Shown piece by piece: positions 7,698-15,442 of a stretch of 26,852 nt of DNA. A model generated the notes under the pieces. It had not been told where the DNA came from and did not search any database. It saw only the letters and a program-made list of their open reading frames with translations. This stretch comes from CAZSHB01 sp964606885 (GTDB taxonomy: Bacteria; Babelota; Babeliae; Babelales; CAIQNR01): the NCBI GenBank assembly GCA_964606885.1, contig CAZSHB010000011.1, positions 1 to 26,852 on the forward strand, read 5' to 3'. Every line of letters begins with the position of its first letter. The stretch's first letter is position 1. A program made the position numbers and the translations under genes.

Positions 7698-8726
7698 ATG
7701 AAGTATCTATCGTTCCTGATAAGCATTTTTTTGATAACTGGCTATGTGTATGCTGATGATAGTCCTTGGACTAAGGTCTATAAACATCTCCCCACTCCTG
7801 CACAAACTGTTCATAAACAAGAGCTGACGTTTGAACAAAGAACGATCCCTTTTACGCAGCTTATTTTTTCTTGGAATGCTCATCGCCCGCAAGAAGGGTA
7901 TTATGATTTCTTTTTACGAGTGCGCGACCATAAAACAAAAAAGTGGCAAGATTGGCACAAAATTGCTTCTTGGGGTGCCAATATCCAAAAATCTTTTTTC
8001 AGCCGTGTAAACGGATCTCGGTTTGATTATGCGCGGTTTGAAATGGACGGTACGCACCGTGGCGATGCGTATCAGCTAAAAGTAGTAGCGTATGATGCCA
8101 ACTTGGCCGACGTTAAAGCTTTGGTGGTAACAGCAGCAGACTTTTTTGCTTTTATGCCGGAGTTATATAGCCAGCGGGGTAAAACAAAAGATGGCAAGAT
8201 TTTATCGTCTTTTATGCTGCATGGTGTGCCTAAAAAATCGCAGATGGTGGTTGAGCATCCACGAGCTCATGCGCTCTGTTCACCAACCTCTATGAGCATG
8301 ATGGTAGAATCGCTTACCCAAGAGCATACGGACACGCTGACGTTTGCAAATAATGTGTATGATCATGGGCTACAAGTGTTTGGCAATTGGCCTTTTAACA
8401 CAGCACATGCTTTTGAGCATTGTGAGGGTAAAGTGTTGTTTTATGTTGCGCGCCTTAATTCTTTTGCAGATTTGTATCAGCTGTTACGCAATAATATTCC
8501 TATTGCAGTGAGTGTGCGCGGCACCCTAAAAGATGGGAAAAAGCCGTATAACAATGGCCATTTAATGCTTGTTATTGGTTGGGATGCGGAAAACAAAAAA
8601 GTGCTTTGTTACGATCCTGCTTTTGATGATGTTGATCAAGTAGCCGTTGCGTATGATATTCATGATTTTGTTCGTACGTGGGAATGTTCTCGCCGTCTTA
8701 TCTATAAACCTGAAGTTCTTCTTTAA
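7698..8726 (+). CDS. Exported C39-like cysteine peptidase
   Basis: A signal peptide is present (MKYLSFLISIFLITGYVYAD, cleavage near residue 19). Residues ~40-150 are beta-rich and probably form a separate sandwich domain. The C-terminal domain carries the peptidase C39-like (bacteriocin-leader peptidase fold) triad: Cys194 in ALCSPTSMSMM, His288 in NNGHLMLVIGW and Asp306 in CYDPAF. Here it is a soluble exported enzyme with no ABC transporter attached, so it is a C39_2-type protein rather than a toxin exporter. A strong AGGAG site precedes the ATG. The neighbouring NlpC/P60 and amidase genes suggest work on peptidoglycan or extracellular peptides; the substrate is unknown. Confidence 0.8.
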   Translation: MKYLSFLISIFLITGYVYADDSPWTKVYKHLPTPAQTVHKQELTFEQRTIPFTQLIFSWNAHRPQEGYYDFFLRVRDHKTKKWQDWHKIASWGANIQKSFFSRVNGSRFDYARFEMDGTHRGDAYQLKVVAYDANLADVKALVVTAADFFAFMPELYSQRGKTKDGKILSSFMLHGVPKKSQMVVEHPRAHALCSPTSMSMMVESLTQEHTDTLTFANNVYDHGLQVFGNWPFNTAHAFEHCEGKVLFYVARLNSFADLYQLLRNNIPIAVSVRGTLKDGKKPYNNGHLMLVIGWDAENKKVLCYDPAFDDVDQVAVAYDIHDFVRTWECSRRLIYKPEVLL

Positions 8727-8786
8727 GATTTTTCTGAGATATCTCTGGGTAATGCAGCTTATTCTTCATGATTGATTAAATATCTA

Positions 8787-8816
8787 TTGACAAGTAGAAA
8801 ATAAAATCATTAGAGT
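8787..8816 (+). promoter_or_regulatory. Possible promoter of the amidase gene
   Basis: A perfect TTGACA (8787-8792) is followed 18 bases later by TAGAGT (8811-8816). The -10 box is poor. The leader to the ATG at 8859 would be about 35 bases and holds the AAAGGGGGA ribosome site. Confidence 0.4.
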
Positions 8817-8858
8817 GAAAGTATGATGGATGGTGTATTACAAAGGGGGAAACTCACC

Positions 8859-10033
8859 ATGAACGTGCTTACATTACTTTTTTTGCGCATGACACTCTGG
8901 TGTTTTTTAGGGGCTATGACGTTGCATGCTGAGCAGAAACCTCAAGAAGGTTATTTCGATATAGGTGTAGAAAATAAAATTACTCAAGTGCTGCATCATA
9001 AGGGGCCTTTAGTGCACGAAGTGGTGCATTATTGTAAAGCGGCGCCGGTGATTAATCACATTCCTGATGCAGATTGGCAAAAACAGCAGATGGTTGCAGA
9101 AAATCCATCGGTTGAGCGGTATAGATTTTTTATGCCGTACACTTCAATGGACACTAAAAAATTTCAAGATGTTATGCTGGAATTGGCTCAACAAGATGGG
9201 TATAGCATAACGTTTACTCCAACAAATACTCCGACTAAAGGGTTAAGTTGTATCGTGCAAATTGATCCAACAAAAATTGGATTTCAGGTTGAGACGTTTG
9301 AGACCATAACGGGTGCAAAAGCGGTCGCCTTTAAGTTCTTACAGCGCGATAATATGAAGCGTATTAATACAAAGAGTCATCCTATTATTCGAACTGCTCA
9401 AGCGGCAGTAGGACTAAAAAAAAACTGCATGTTGTCATAGATCCGGGACACGGGGGTAAAGATGCTGGTTGTAGCGCAGGCAGCGTTACAGAAAAAGATC
9501 TTACCTTAACGATAAGTCAGCAGCTGGCTACTGTTCTTAAAAAGCGTGGTTATGAAGTTTCGCTTACGCGCACCGATGACCGTTATCTTGCGCTTGATGA
9601 GCGAACCGCATTGGTCAATACAATACATCCGGATCTGTTTGTTTCTATTCATATTAATTCGTCAAAAAAACCGACGCTTGCAGGTATAGAAACGTTCTGT
9701 TTACATGAAAAACTTTTTAAAGGACATACAGCATTTAAGCAAGATGCGCAGTTGCAAAAAAGAAGAAAACTTTTGTATCAGCACAGCCATCAGGCTGCTG
9801 TAGCATTACATGATGCTCTTTTGGTGCAAGCGCGTACGGTCTATCCTCAGGTAAAAGATCGTGCTATTCGGCATAAAGTGCCACAAGTACTGTTTGGGAT
9901 TAATAGCCCAGGCGTATTATTAGAGCTTGGATATTTATCAAACCAGCAAGAGGGGCGATTATTACAAGACCCTCGCTATCAACAAGCGTTGGTCTACGGT
10001 ATGGCAAACGGTATTGCTCGATATTTCCAGTAA
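8859..10033 (+). CDS. N-acetylmuramoyl-L-alanine amidase (Amidase_3), split by a -1 frame change
   Basis: The start at 8859 follows a strong AAAGGGGGA site and opens a signal sequence ending near LHAEQ. The first frame gives an N-terminal region of about 190 residues, possibly AMIN-like, and stops at 9438-9440. The catalytic domain lies in the -1 frame from about 9425 with no start of its own. It has HVVIDPGHGG (zinc His at 9449), TEKDL (zinc Glu at 9491), SIHIN (zinc His at 9650) and VLLELGYLSN (catalytic Glu at 9923). All key residues of a periplasmic amidase that cuts the MurNAc-L-Ala bond are thus intact. The join falls on nine A (9416-9424). A full read-through would give 391 residues, normal for an AMIN plus Amidase_3 protein. 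Slippage, a sequence error and true gene decay all remain possible. Confidence 0.8.
9416..9425 (+). other. Slippery A9-C homopolymer at the amidase frame junction
   Basis: Nine A followed by C, read CTA-AAA-AAA-AAC in the upstream frame. The end matches the in-frame slippery heptamer A-AAA-AAC, and a -1 shift here joins the two amidase halves exactly. No convincing stimulatory hairpin is seen downstream. Confidence 0.6.
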
Positions 10034-10112
10034 TTTTTTGCATGTACGGTTCTTGTTTTGTACAGTAGGTGTTTAATTAAACCATAACTACGAATACAAA
10101 GGCATATACCAT

Positions 10113-10778
10113 ATGAAAAAAATAGTAGCATGTTTGCTGTTAGTCAGTTCAGGATCAGTTCTTTTTGGTACTGATAAAATATCATTTGGGTCTCTAAAAA
10201 GAACAAACGAAAAAGGATCTGTTGGTAACGATAGTAGTAAAATGCAGCAGGATTTGCATGCATACTCAGTTTCAACTCTAGAAGGTATTCAAGAATATTC
10301 TGGTGTGGAAACGGTGACTAGGTTTTTTGCATATCCTAGCTGTCGGTGTAATCAGATTCCGTTAATTTCTAGATTATCATTATCAAACTTTACAGCTTTA
10401 CGAGCACTGAATCTGTCGGGTGTGCCGTTATCTGGTTTTGATGAAGACGCATTTGCTGGTACGCCTCATTTAGTACGTATAGATCTTGATCGGTGTGGGT
10501 TAAAAGAATTTCCTCCTGTTGTAGGCTTGAATGCATTATGCGAGCTTTTTTTAAGTGATAATGTTATTTCAGAAGTGCCTGATCTTTCTTCTTTACAAGG
10601 TTTAAAAGAGTTACGCCTGAGCCGTAATAATATTACTCATGTTGAACTTAAGTATTTACCTGCATGTATACGATGCTTAATGCTTTCGGGTAACCCTGTA
10701 ATAAAAGATAAAGAAAAAGTGCAAGTAATTCGTACAGGTGTATCTAAATATTACTACTTGGCTGTAGAGAAAAAATAA
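10113..10778 (+). CDS. Exported leucine-rich-repeat protein
   Basis: The signal peptide (MKKIVACLLLVSSGSVLFGT) is followed by a ~55-residue linker and then about five LRR units (residues ~85-200). Examples are LRALNLSGVPLSGFDEDAF, LVRIDLDRCGLKEFP, LCELFLSDNVISEVPDLSSL, LKELRLSRNNITHVEL and IRCLMLSGNPV. The xLxLSxNxI pattern is the canonical LRR consensus, and such repeats form a curved protein-binding surface. With an export signal and no enzymatic domain it is probably an adhesin or host-directed binding protein (inference). Its TAA overlaps the ATG of the next LRR gene by one base (TAATG), so translation is coupled. Confidence 0.78.
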   Translation: MKKIVACLLLVSSGSVLFGTDKISFGSLKRTNEKGSVGNDSSKMQQDLHAYSVSTLEGIQEYSGVETVTRFFAYPSCRCNQIPLISRLSLSNFTALRALNLSGVPLSGFDEDAFAGTPHLVRIDLDRCGLKEFPPVVGLNALCELFLSDNVISEVPDLSSLQGLKELRLSRNNITHVELKYLPACIRCLMLSGNPVIKDKEKVQVIRTGVSKYYYLAVEKK

Positions 10779-11896
10779 TGAAAAAAATATTGATTAGTTT
10801 ATTTGTATTACCTGCTCTGTTAGCAGCGAGTCAGCAGTTTCCTACACAAGCGATGCATAAGTATCGCACGGTATTAACAGAAGAACAAAAAGATGCAGCA
10901 GCTGTAGAAATATTTAACGCATTACATAAACGATGTCTTGCTAAAGTACCAAGCAAAGAGTTCTCAACGTCTTCTAAATCTACAGCATTATCTCCTGTAG
11001 AAAATAAATGGTTGTGGCGACGTACACACGATGGTCAGTTGCGCATAACGCCAGAAGAAGTAAAGGCTATTAATAAGCGTGCTATTCCTTTGTTACTGGT
11101 AAAGTTTAAGAAACAAGCTGAAGAAGAACAAGGAAAAGAAGGGGAATCTTGGACAGCTAGGCAAATGAGATCTTTTGTTTGGCAGCAGTTTGGTTTAGAA
11201 GAAAGCGCAACAAATGTTATCTATGTACCATCAAAGAAAAATAGTCGCTATAAAAGAGCTTTTTTTCCGTTATCAGTATACGATATTAGTACGGATACGT
11301 GCTGTGTTGATGAGCGTCAAAGCTTATCTTTAGGTCTTTGTTGTTTGACATCATTAGATGGTATTCAAGCAGTAAAAGGTGCTAATGATGGTTGTTCTGA
11401 ATCAGGGTTAAGACATCTAACGGCAATGTTTAACAGTTTTGGTAAAAGAGGTTTACAACCATTGTCTGGATTACAATATTTGCAAACGTTAGATGTAACA
11501 GGTAGTCATTTTACTCTCAAAAAAGGTAAGTTCCCTCGATTGCCTTTTTTGCAAAATCTTATTTTGTATCATAACAATGTTCCAAAGCTTAAACCTGGCA
11601 TGCTTGATCTGCCTGCATTAAAAGAATTAGATGTGCGTCAATGTAACTTAGCCTGCGTTATGTCTGGTGCTTTTGATCAGTGCCCTCAATTAAAAAAATT
11701 GATAGTAGCTAATGTATTAGAGTTTATTTTAGATGTACATGATACACCTTTGTGGCAAGATGCAGTACGTAATGCTCGCGGAAAAAGAGCACGAGATAAT
11801 GCGATAAAATGCCTCTTTAGAGGCACGTTGCAAGATGACGTGATGGTAGCCCTAAGAGCGTTATGTCATGTACCAGATAACGTTGAAGTTTCATAA
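10778..11896 (+). CDS. Exported protein with C-terminal leucine-rich repeats
   Basis: The signal peptide is MKKILISLFVLPALLAASQQ. Residues ~20-190 form a Lys/Glu-rich N-terminal region of unknown fold, and an LRR segment spans ~195-320 (CCLTSLDGIQAV, LSGLQYLQTLDVTGSHF, LPFLQNLILYHNNV, LPALKELDVRQCNL). The N-terminal sequence RITPEEVKAINKRAIPLLL resembles HLTPDILTTINALAVPVLK in the LRR protein at 19129-20300, so they share more than the repeats. The gene is translationally coupled to the preceding LRR gene. dnaA starts 62 bases downstream. Role is likely protein binding outside the cell; partner unknown. Confidence 0.72.
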   Translation: MKKILISLFVLPALLAASQQFPTQAMHKYRTVLTEEQKDAAAVEIFNALHKRCLAKVPSKEFSTSSKSTALSPVENKWLWRRTHDGQLRITPEEVKAINKRAIPLLLVKFKKQAEEEQGKEGESWTARQMRSFVWQQFGLEESATNVIYVPSKKNSRYKRAFFPLSVYDISTDTCCVDERQSLSLGLCCLTSLDGIQAVKGANDGCSESGLRHLTAMFNSFGKRGLQPLSGLQYLQTLDVTGSHFTLKKGKFPRLPFLQNLILYHNNVPKLKPGMLDLPALKELDVRQCNLACVMSGAFDQCPQLKKLIVANVLEFILDVHDTPLWQDAVRNARGKRARDNAIKCLFRGTLQDDVMVALRALCHVPDNVEVS

Positions 11897-11958
11897 ACAG
11901 TAGCTTCATGCTACATTGTGATATCTCAAAAGAGTAATTTAATAAAGGTATATAAACC

Positions 11959-13350
11959 GTGCTTAAAAGTGTGTGGCAAGATTTTTTAACCATTGTAAAA
12001 GAAGAGGCAGGCAGCCGTGTTGTAGAAACATGGTTGAAAGCTGTTGTTCTTAAAGAATGGGATCAGCACCACAACGTGATCTACGTAGAAGCACCAAATG
12101 TCTTTGTAAAAGACTGGATAGAAAGTAAATATACGGATCTTTTTAAAGTACATTTATCACGTCTTCTCAACACGGTTGATCCAAAAATTATTTTTCTAGG
12201 ACCAGCTCAAGTAACTACACCTGCATTACAACAGGCAGGCCAGCAGCAAGCTGCAACTCCAGCGGTGGCAGAAAAAACGGCTGCACAAAAGACAAAACAT
12301 GCGGTAATGGTTGGCGGAGTCCAGCAACTTGGCAGGCTTAACCCATCTTATACGTTTGAAACATTTGTAGTGGGACCCAATAATTCGCTTGCGTATGCGG
12401 CAGCACAAGCAGTAGCAGAACAGTTGGGCACACAGTACAACCCACTTTTTATTTATGGTGGATCAGGTCTTGGTAAAACACATTTGTTGCATGCTATTGG
12501 TAATTCATTACAAAAGAAAAACCCACAAGCGTTTGTGCTGTATCAGACAACTGATCGATTTGTAAACGAGTTTATTGCTGCTATACGCTTTAATAAAGTG
12601 CATGTGTTTCAGGAAAAGTACCGCAAACTTGATTTGTTGTTAATTGACGATATTCAGTTTATTTCTAATAAAGAACAGACGCAGGAAGCGTTTTTCCATA
12701 TTTTTAACGCATTGCACGATGCACACAAACAGATTGTGTTCACCAGTGATCTTTTCCCGCGCCATATCAATGGTCTTGAAGAACGGTTACGCTCGCGCCT
12801 TGAATGGGGTTTGGTGGCAGATATTCATAAACCGCCGTTAGAAACAAAAATTGCTATTTTAAAGAAAAAAGCGGCAACGCATCATGAACAGTTAAGTGAT
12901 GAAATTGCCGAATATGTTGCCACACAGGTGGTGTCTAACATTAGAGAGCTAGAAGGTTCTTTAGTGCGTATTTTAGCGTTTGCTTCGCTAACTAAACAGC
13001 CGCTTTCTATTGCCTTGGTTAAAAAAGTTCTACAGTCATCGTTGCAACAAAAAAAGGAACAGCCGATAGATTTTGGCAAAATTACACAGCATGTGTGTCG
13101 CCACTATTCGTACAAATTGACCGATTTGCGTACGCACAACAAATCTAAAGAACTCTCGTTGGTGCGCCAAGTGGCCATGTATTTGATGAAAAAAATGACT
13201 GATAAGTCGTTACGAGAAATCGGTTCTTATCTAGGACGCAAAGACCATTCAACGGTTTTATATGCGTACGATAAGGTGAATAAGCAGATTGAGACTGATA
13301 AACAGTTTAAAGCGCTTATCCACCAATTAGAAAATGAGATTTTAAATTAA
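11959..13350 (+). CDS. dnaA: Chromosomal replication initiator protein DnaA
   Basis: This AAA+ ATPase opens the origin by binding DnaA boxes. The GTG start at 11959 follows AAAGG. Domain I is residues ~1-80 (WLKAVVLKEW region), and domain II is a Gln/Ala-rich linker ~83-115. Domain III has Walker A GGSGLGKT (167-174), Walker B LLLIDD (226-231) and sensor/arginine-finger region LEERLRSRLEWGL. Domain IV has the DnaA-box recognition signature LGRKDHSTVLYA (425-436). The 463-residue length is normal. The usual neighbours dnaN and recF are absent, and no cluster of DnaA boxes lies next to the gene, so dnaA appears separated from the origin or the gene order is rearranged. Confidence 0.97.
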   Translation: MLKSVWQDFLTIVKEEAGSRVVETWLKAVVLKEWDQHHNVIYVEAPNVFVKDWIESKYTDLFKVHLSRLLNTVDPKIIFLGPAQVTTPALQQAGQQQAATPAVAEKTAAQKTKHAVMVGGVQQLGRLNPSYTFETFVVGPNNSLAYAAAQAVAEQLGTQYNPLFIYGGSGLGKTHLLHAIGNSLQKKNPQAFVLYQTTDRFVNEFIAAIRFNKVHVFQEKYRKLDLLLIDDIQFISNKEQTQEAFFHIFNALHDAHKQIVFTSDLFPRHINGLEERLRSRLEWGLVADIHKPPLETKIAILKKKAATHHEQLSDEIAEYVATQVVSNIRELEGSLVRILAFASLTKQPLSIALVKKVLQSSLQQKKEQPIDFGKITQHVCRHYSYKLTDLRTHNKSKELSLVRQVAMYLMKKMTDKSLREIGSYLGRKDHSTVLYAYDKVNKQIETDKQFKALIHQLENEILN

Positions 13351-13364
13351 GTAGACTATGCTGT

Positions 13365-14411
13365 TTACGGGATAGAGAAAGGCGGCTGCGGATTGCTTTG
13401 GACTCTGCGTCGTTCCCGTTTAGATCTAAAGAGCGTGTCTTTAATGCCCTTTTTAAAGAGGTTCCAATAAAATCCAACGTACGAATGTATCTGTGGACGC
13501 TCTTTACAGCCTACCATGGTTGGGAAATGTTCCGTATCAATAATAATAATTTTGCCCGTATGTTTTTCGATCATGAAGTTATTCAGATGGGCATCGATTC
13601 TAAAATCTAAGAAATTGCTGAGTTTTATGGCCGTCTTGGTATCATCGCCCTTGCGCATAGAAAACGTTCGTTCTTGCTCAATGGCATCAGCGACAATAGC
13701 ATAGATGGCTGGTAGTTTGACCTGAATAGTTTCGTGGCCGCCAATATTGTACCCGGTTACCATCAGCCACTCTTCGTGCTTAGGGAACCAAGACCATTTA
13801 CGGGGTAACTCTACTTTGCCTTTCCATTCATCTGATGATTCAATCATCTGTTCTACGGTGTCACGATTAGCAAGGCGAGTGAATCCTAAAATGTGGCGCG
13901 TTGCTCCTCCACCAACAATAAAATGGCACGAGGTGATAAACCCTTTGTTGTATGGTCTAACAAACGCACGTGGTGTTTCCATAAACAGTTTCACGACAAA
14001 CGGATAATTTTTAACTTTGAGCACTAATAAACCGGCCTGTTTACGGGTGTTAAAGCCTTCATCTTTTAAAATAGTAAAATGTTTAAAGACTCGTTTTTTT
14101 GCCTGAATTTCTTTAACAAGTTCTTCAATCAGCATGCTTAAGTGGTGGCCATTAATATATTTTTTTGGATTATTTCTGAACGTAATGGGCCCAGATGGCA
14201 ACACGCGTGAGCGCAGATAGGTTTCGTCAAATGTATAAAAAATGGTTGAAACTTCTAAATGCGAATCTTGTAGAAAATAAATTTTTCCTTTGGATTCTTT
14301 TTGCACCGTGATGCAGGGGACATAGGGATCGCGTGGGCGCAAACAACTGCGGGCTATAACGCTTTGCCAGAAGCAACTTAGTAACAAAAAGCTGATGTAA
14401 TACTTTAACAT
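13365..14411 (-). CDS. Exported protein with kinase-fold (HipA/PI3K-like) catalytic motifs
   Basis: I start at the ATG whose first base is 14411. It follows AAGGACGG by 5 bases and begins a signal peptide (MLKYYISFLLLSCFWQSVIA); an in-frame ATG 102 bases upstream adds a basic leader without a ribosome site. In the 348 residues I see a possible ATP-binding Lys141 (YPFVVKLF), a catalytic loop RIDAHLNNFMI with Asp273 and Asn278 (D-x4-N), and a metal-binding segment IIIIDTEHF with Asp292. The 14-residue gap from Asn to the second Asp matches protein-kinase-like folds. The DAHLxNF wording recalls HipA and PI3/PI4 kinases. Only ~55 residues follow, so the C-lobe is small. Activity is inferred from motifs only; it could be inactive. 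It converges on dnaA, ending 14 bases away. Confidence 0.6.
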   Translation of the reverse strand: MLKYYISFLLLSCFWQSVIARSCLRPRDPYVPCITVQKESKGKIYFLQDSHLEVSTIFYTFDETYLRSRVLPSGPITFRNNPKKYINGHHLSMLIEELVKEIQAKKRVFKHFTILKDEGFNTRKQAGLLVLKVKNYPFVVKLFMETPRAFVRPYNKGFITSCHFIVGGGATRHILGFTRLANRDTVEQMIESSDEWKGKVELPRKWSWFPKHEEWLMVTGYNIGGHETIQVKLPAIYAIVADAIEQERTFSMRKGDDTKTAIKLSNFLDFRIDAHLNNFMIEKHTGKIIIIDTEHFPTMVGCKERPQIHSYVGFYWNLFKKGIKDTLFRSKRERRRVQSNPQPPFSIP

Positions 14412-14604
14412 ACGTACCGTCCTTTTTTTAACGAGCATGCGCTTAGGTTTACCTGTATTTATGCAAAAAATAAAGCGTATAGAGGTTTTATCTCTCTTTT
14501 TGTTGCTTTGCAAAGTTAACCATGCATAACTCTTGATTTTTAGCCCTTTGTAACGGTACGCTCATCGAGCAAAAGAGATGCTATAATAAAGTAAGGAGGG
14601 TGCT

Positions 14605-15132
14605 ATGAGCAACAAAAATGACAAGAGAGAACGGGAAGTTCTGTTATGCATGACGTCACTGCCTCAACAGATGGTACGCAATCACGGTATAGAAAATATG
14701 CCAGAGTTCTTACTCCATAACCTCGCGCAACAAGGTTGTTTCAACTTCACTAAAGCGGCCTACTTTGTCGACAACGTGGACTTTAATCATCTTAAAGGAG
14801 TTGCCGGTATTGCGCGCCATGAACTATATGATGCGGATCATTGGAAAAACCAAGAACACTTTTCTCAGTACATGAAGCAATCACAGTTTAATCAGAAAGT
14901 CAGAACCATCGAGCGCGCCAGTGCTGATATCAAAAACAAAAAACCTGATCAAGTTGTGCAAGAAATTGGCAAGATTCTTGAGTTTGCTAATCCCAACTAT
15001 GTTATGTGGCACATTAAGTACGATAACGCAGGCCTGCTCGTTTTTGAATCAGAACAACCACAAGAACCAGAAACACTCAAAGAGCACTTGTATAACGCAC
15101 TTCACCTTTTTGGGTTCTGTCCAATTTTCTAA
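14605..15132 (+). CDS. Hypothetical cytoplasmic protein of 175 residues
   Basis: A strong AAGGAGG ribosome site (14592-14598) stands 6 bases before the ATG, and a TATAAT-like box lies just upstream (14582-14587). The protein has no signal peptide or membrane segment and is polar, with His/Asn-rich patches (VDNVDFNHLKG, HELYDADHWKNQEHFSQYM). The C-terminal third ends in an amphipathic LYNALHLFGF helix. I recognise no domain. The strong translation signal and clean reading frame make it a real gene. It is divergent from the kinase-like gene, and the two are separated by about 190 bases. Confidence 0.6.
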   Translation: MSNKNDKREREVLLCMTSLPQQMVRNHGIENMPEFLLHNLAQQGCFNFTKAAYFVDNVDFNHLKGVAGIARHELYDADHWKNQEHFSQYMKQSQFNQKVRTIERASADIKNKKPDQVVQEIGKILEFANPNYVMWHIKYDNAGLLVFESEQPQEPETLKEHLYNALHLFGFCPIF

Positions 15133-15154
15133 AATGTAATTTTCCTTTGTTTTA

Positions 15155-15219
15155 AAACTATTTTTTGAAACTATTGCAAATAGTATTTTGCAAACTATAG
15201 AATAAAGACCAGATAGTTT
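15155..15219 (+). promoter_or_regulatory. Promoter with repeated AAACTAT elements and a palindrome
   Basis: TTGCAA (15174-15179) and TATAGA (15196-15201) with a 16-base spacer form a plausible promoter for the small gene at 15239. Overlapping it are AAACTAT at 15155, 15168 and 15192, an inverted copy at 15213-15219, and the perfect inverted repeat ACTATT-GCA-AATAGT (15170-15184). The placement over and around the -35 and -10 boxes looks like an operator, though the region is AT-rich. Confidence 0.4.
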
Positions 15220-15238
15220 TGACGGGGGAGGCAAGAAC

Positions 15239-15442
15239 ATGTTTAGAAAAATAGCCGTAGTGCTCAGTATCTTTTTCATATTTGATCGTTTTATCCATTA
15301 TAAGCTTGATCAAAATATCTCGTCTGTTACTGCCTCTGTGAAAGAAACTATCATAGCCCAACCTCGTTCATCTAAAGGGTATCAAGCCCGGCAAAGGTTG
15401 GTCGCTCAAGAAAGCAAGCGTAGATCCACCTCCCGTACTTAA
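15239..15442 (+). CDS. Small protein with an N-terminal membrane segment
   Basis: It encodes 67 residues starting MFRKIAVVLSIFFIFDRFIH, a basic start followed by one hydrophobic helix, then a polar tail rich in Ser, Arg and Lys. The GGGAGG ribosome site 7 bases before the ATG is among the best in the window, and a promoter-like sequence lies upstream. The last 75 bases overlap the 3' end of the convergent pgk gene, which is unusual. Function is unknown; a membrane-bound small protein or an exported peptide would fit. Confidence 0.45.
   Translation: MFRKIAVVLSIFFIFDRFIHYKLDQNISSVTASVKETIIAQPRSSKGYQARQRLVAQESKRRSTSRT

Noticed and set aside
7698..8726. Bacteriocin processing and export system
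   Set aside because: The C39-like domain stands alone without ABC transporter membrane or ATPase domains, and no leader-peptide gene with a double-Gly motif is nearby.
11897..11958. Possible replication origin next to dnaA
   Set aside because: The gap is 62 bases, holds only a small GTAGC/GCTAC hairpin, and contains no DnaA boxes or AT-rich unwinding repeats.
13365..14411. HipA-type toxin of a toxin-antitoxin pair
   Set aside because: The catalytic wording is HipA-like, but the protein has a signal peptide and no HipB-like antitoxin gene lies beside it.
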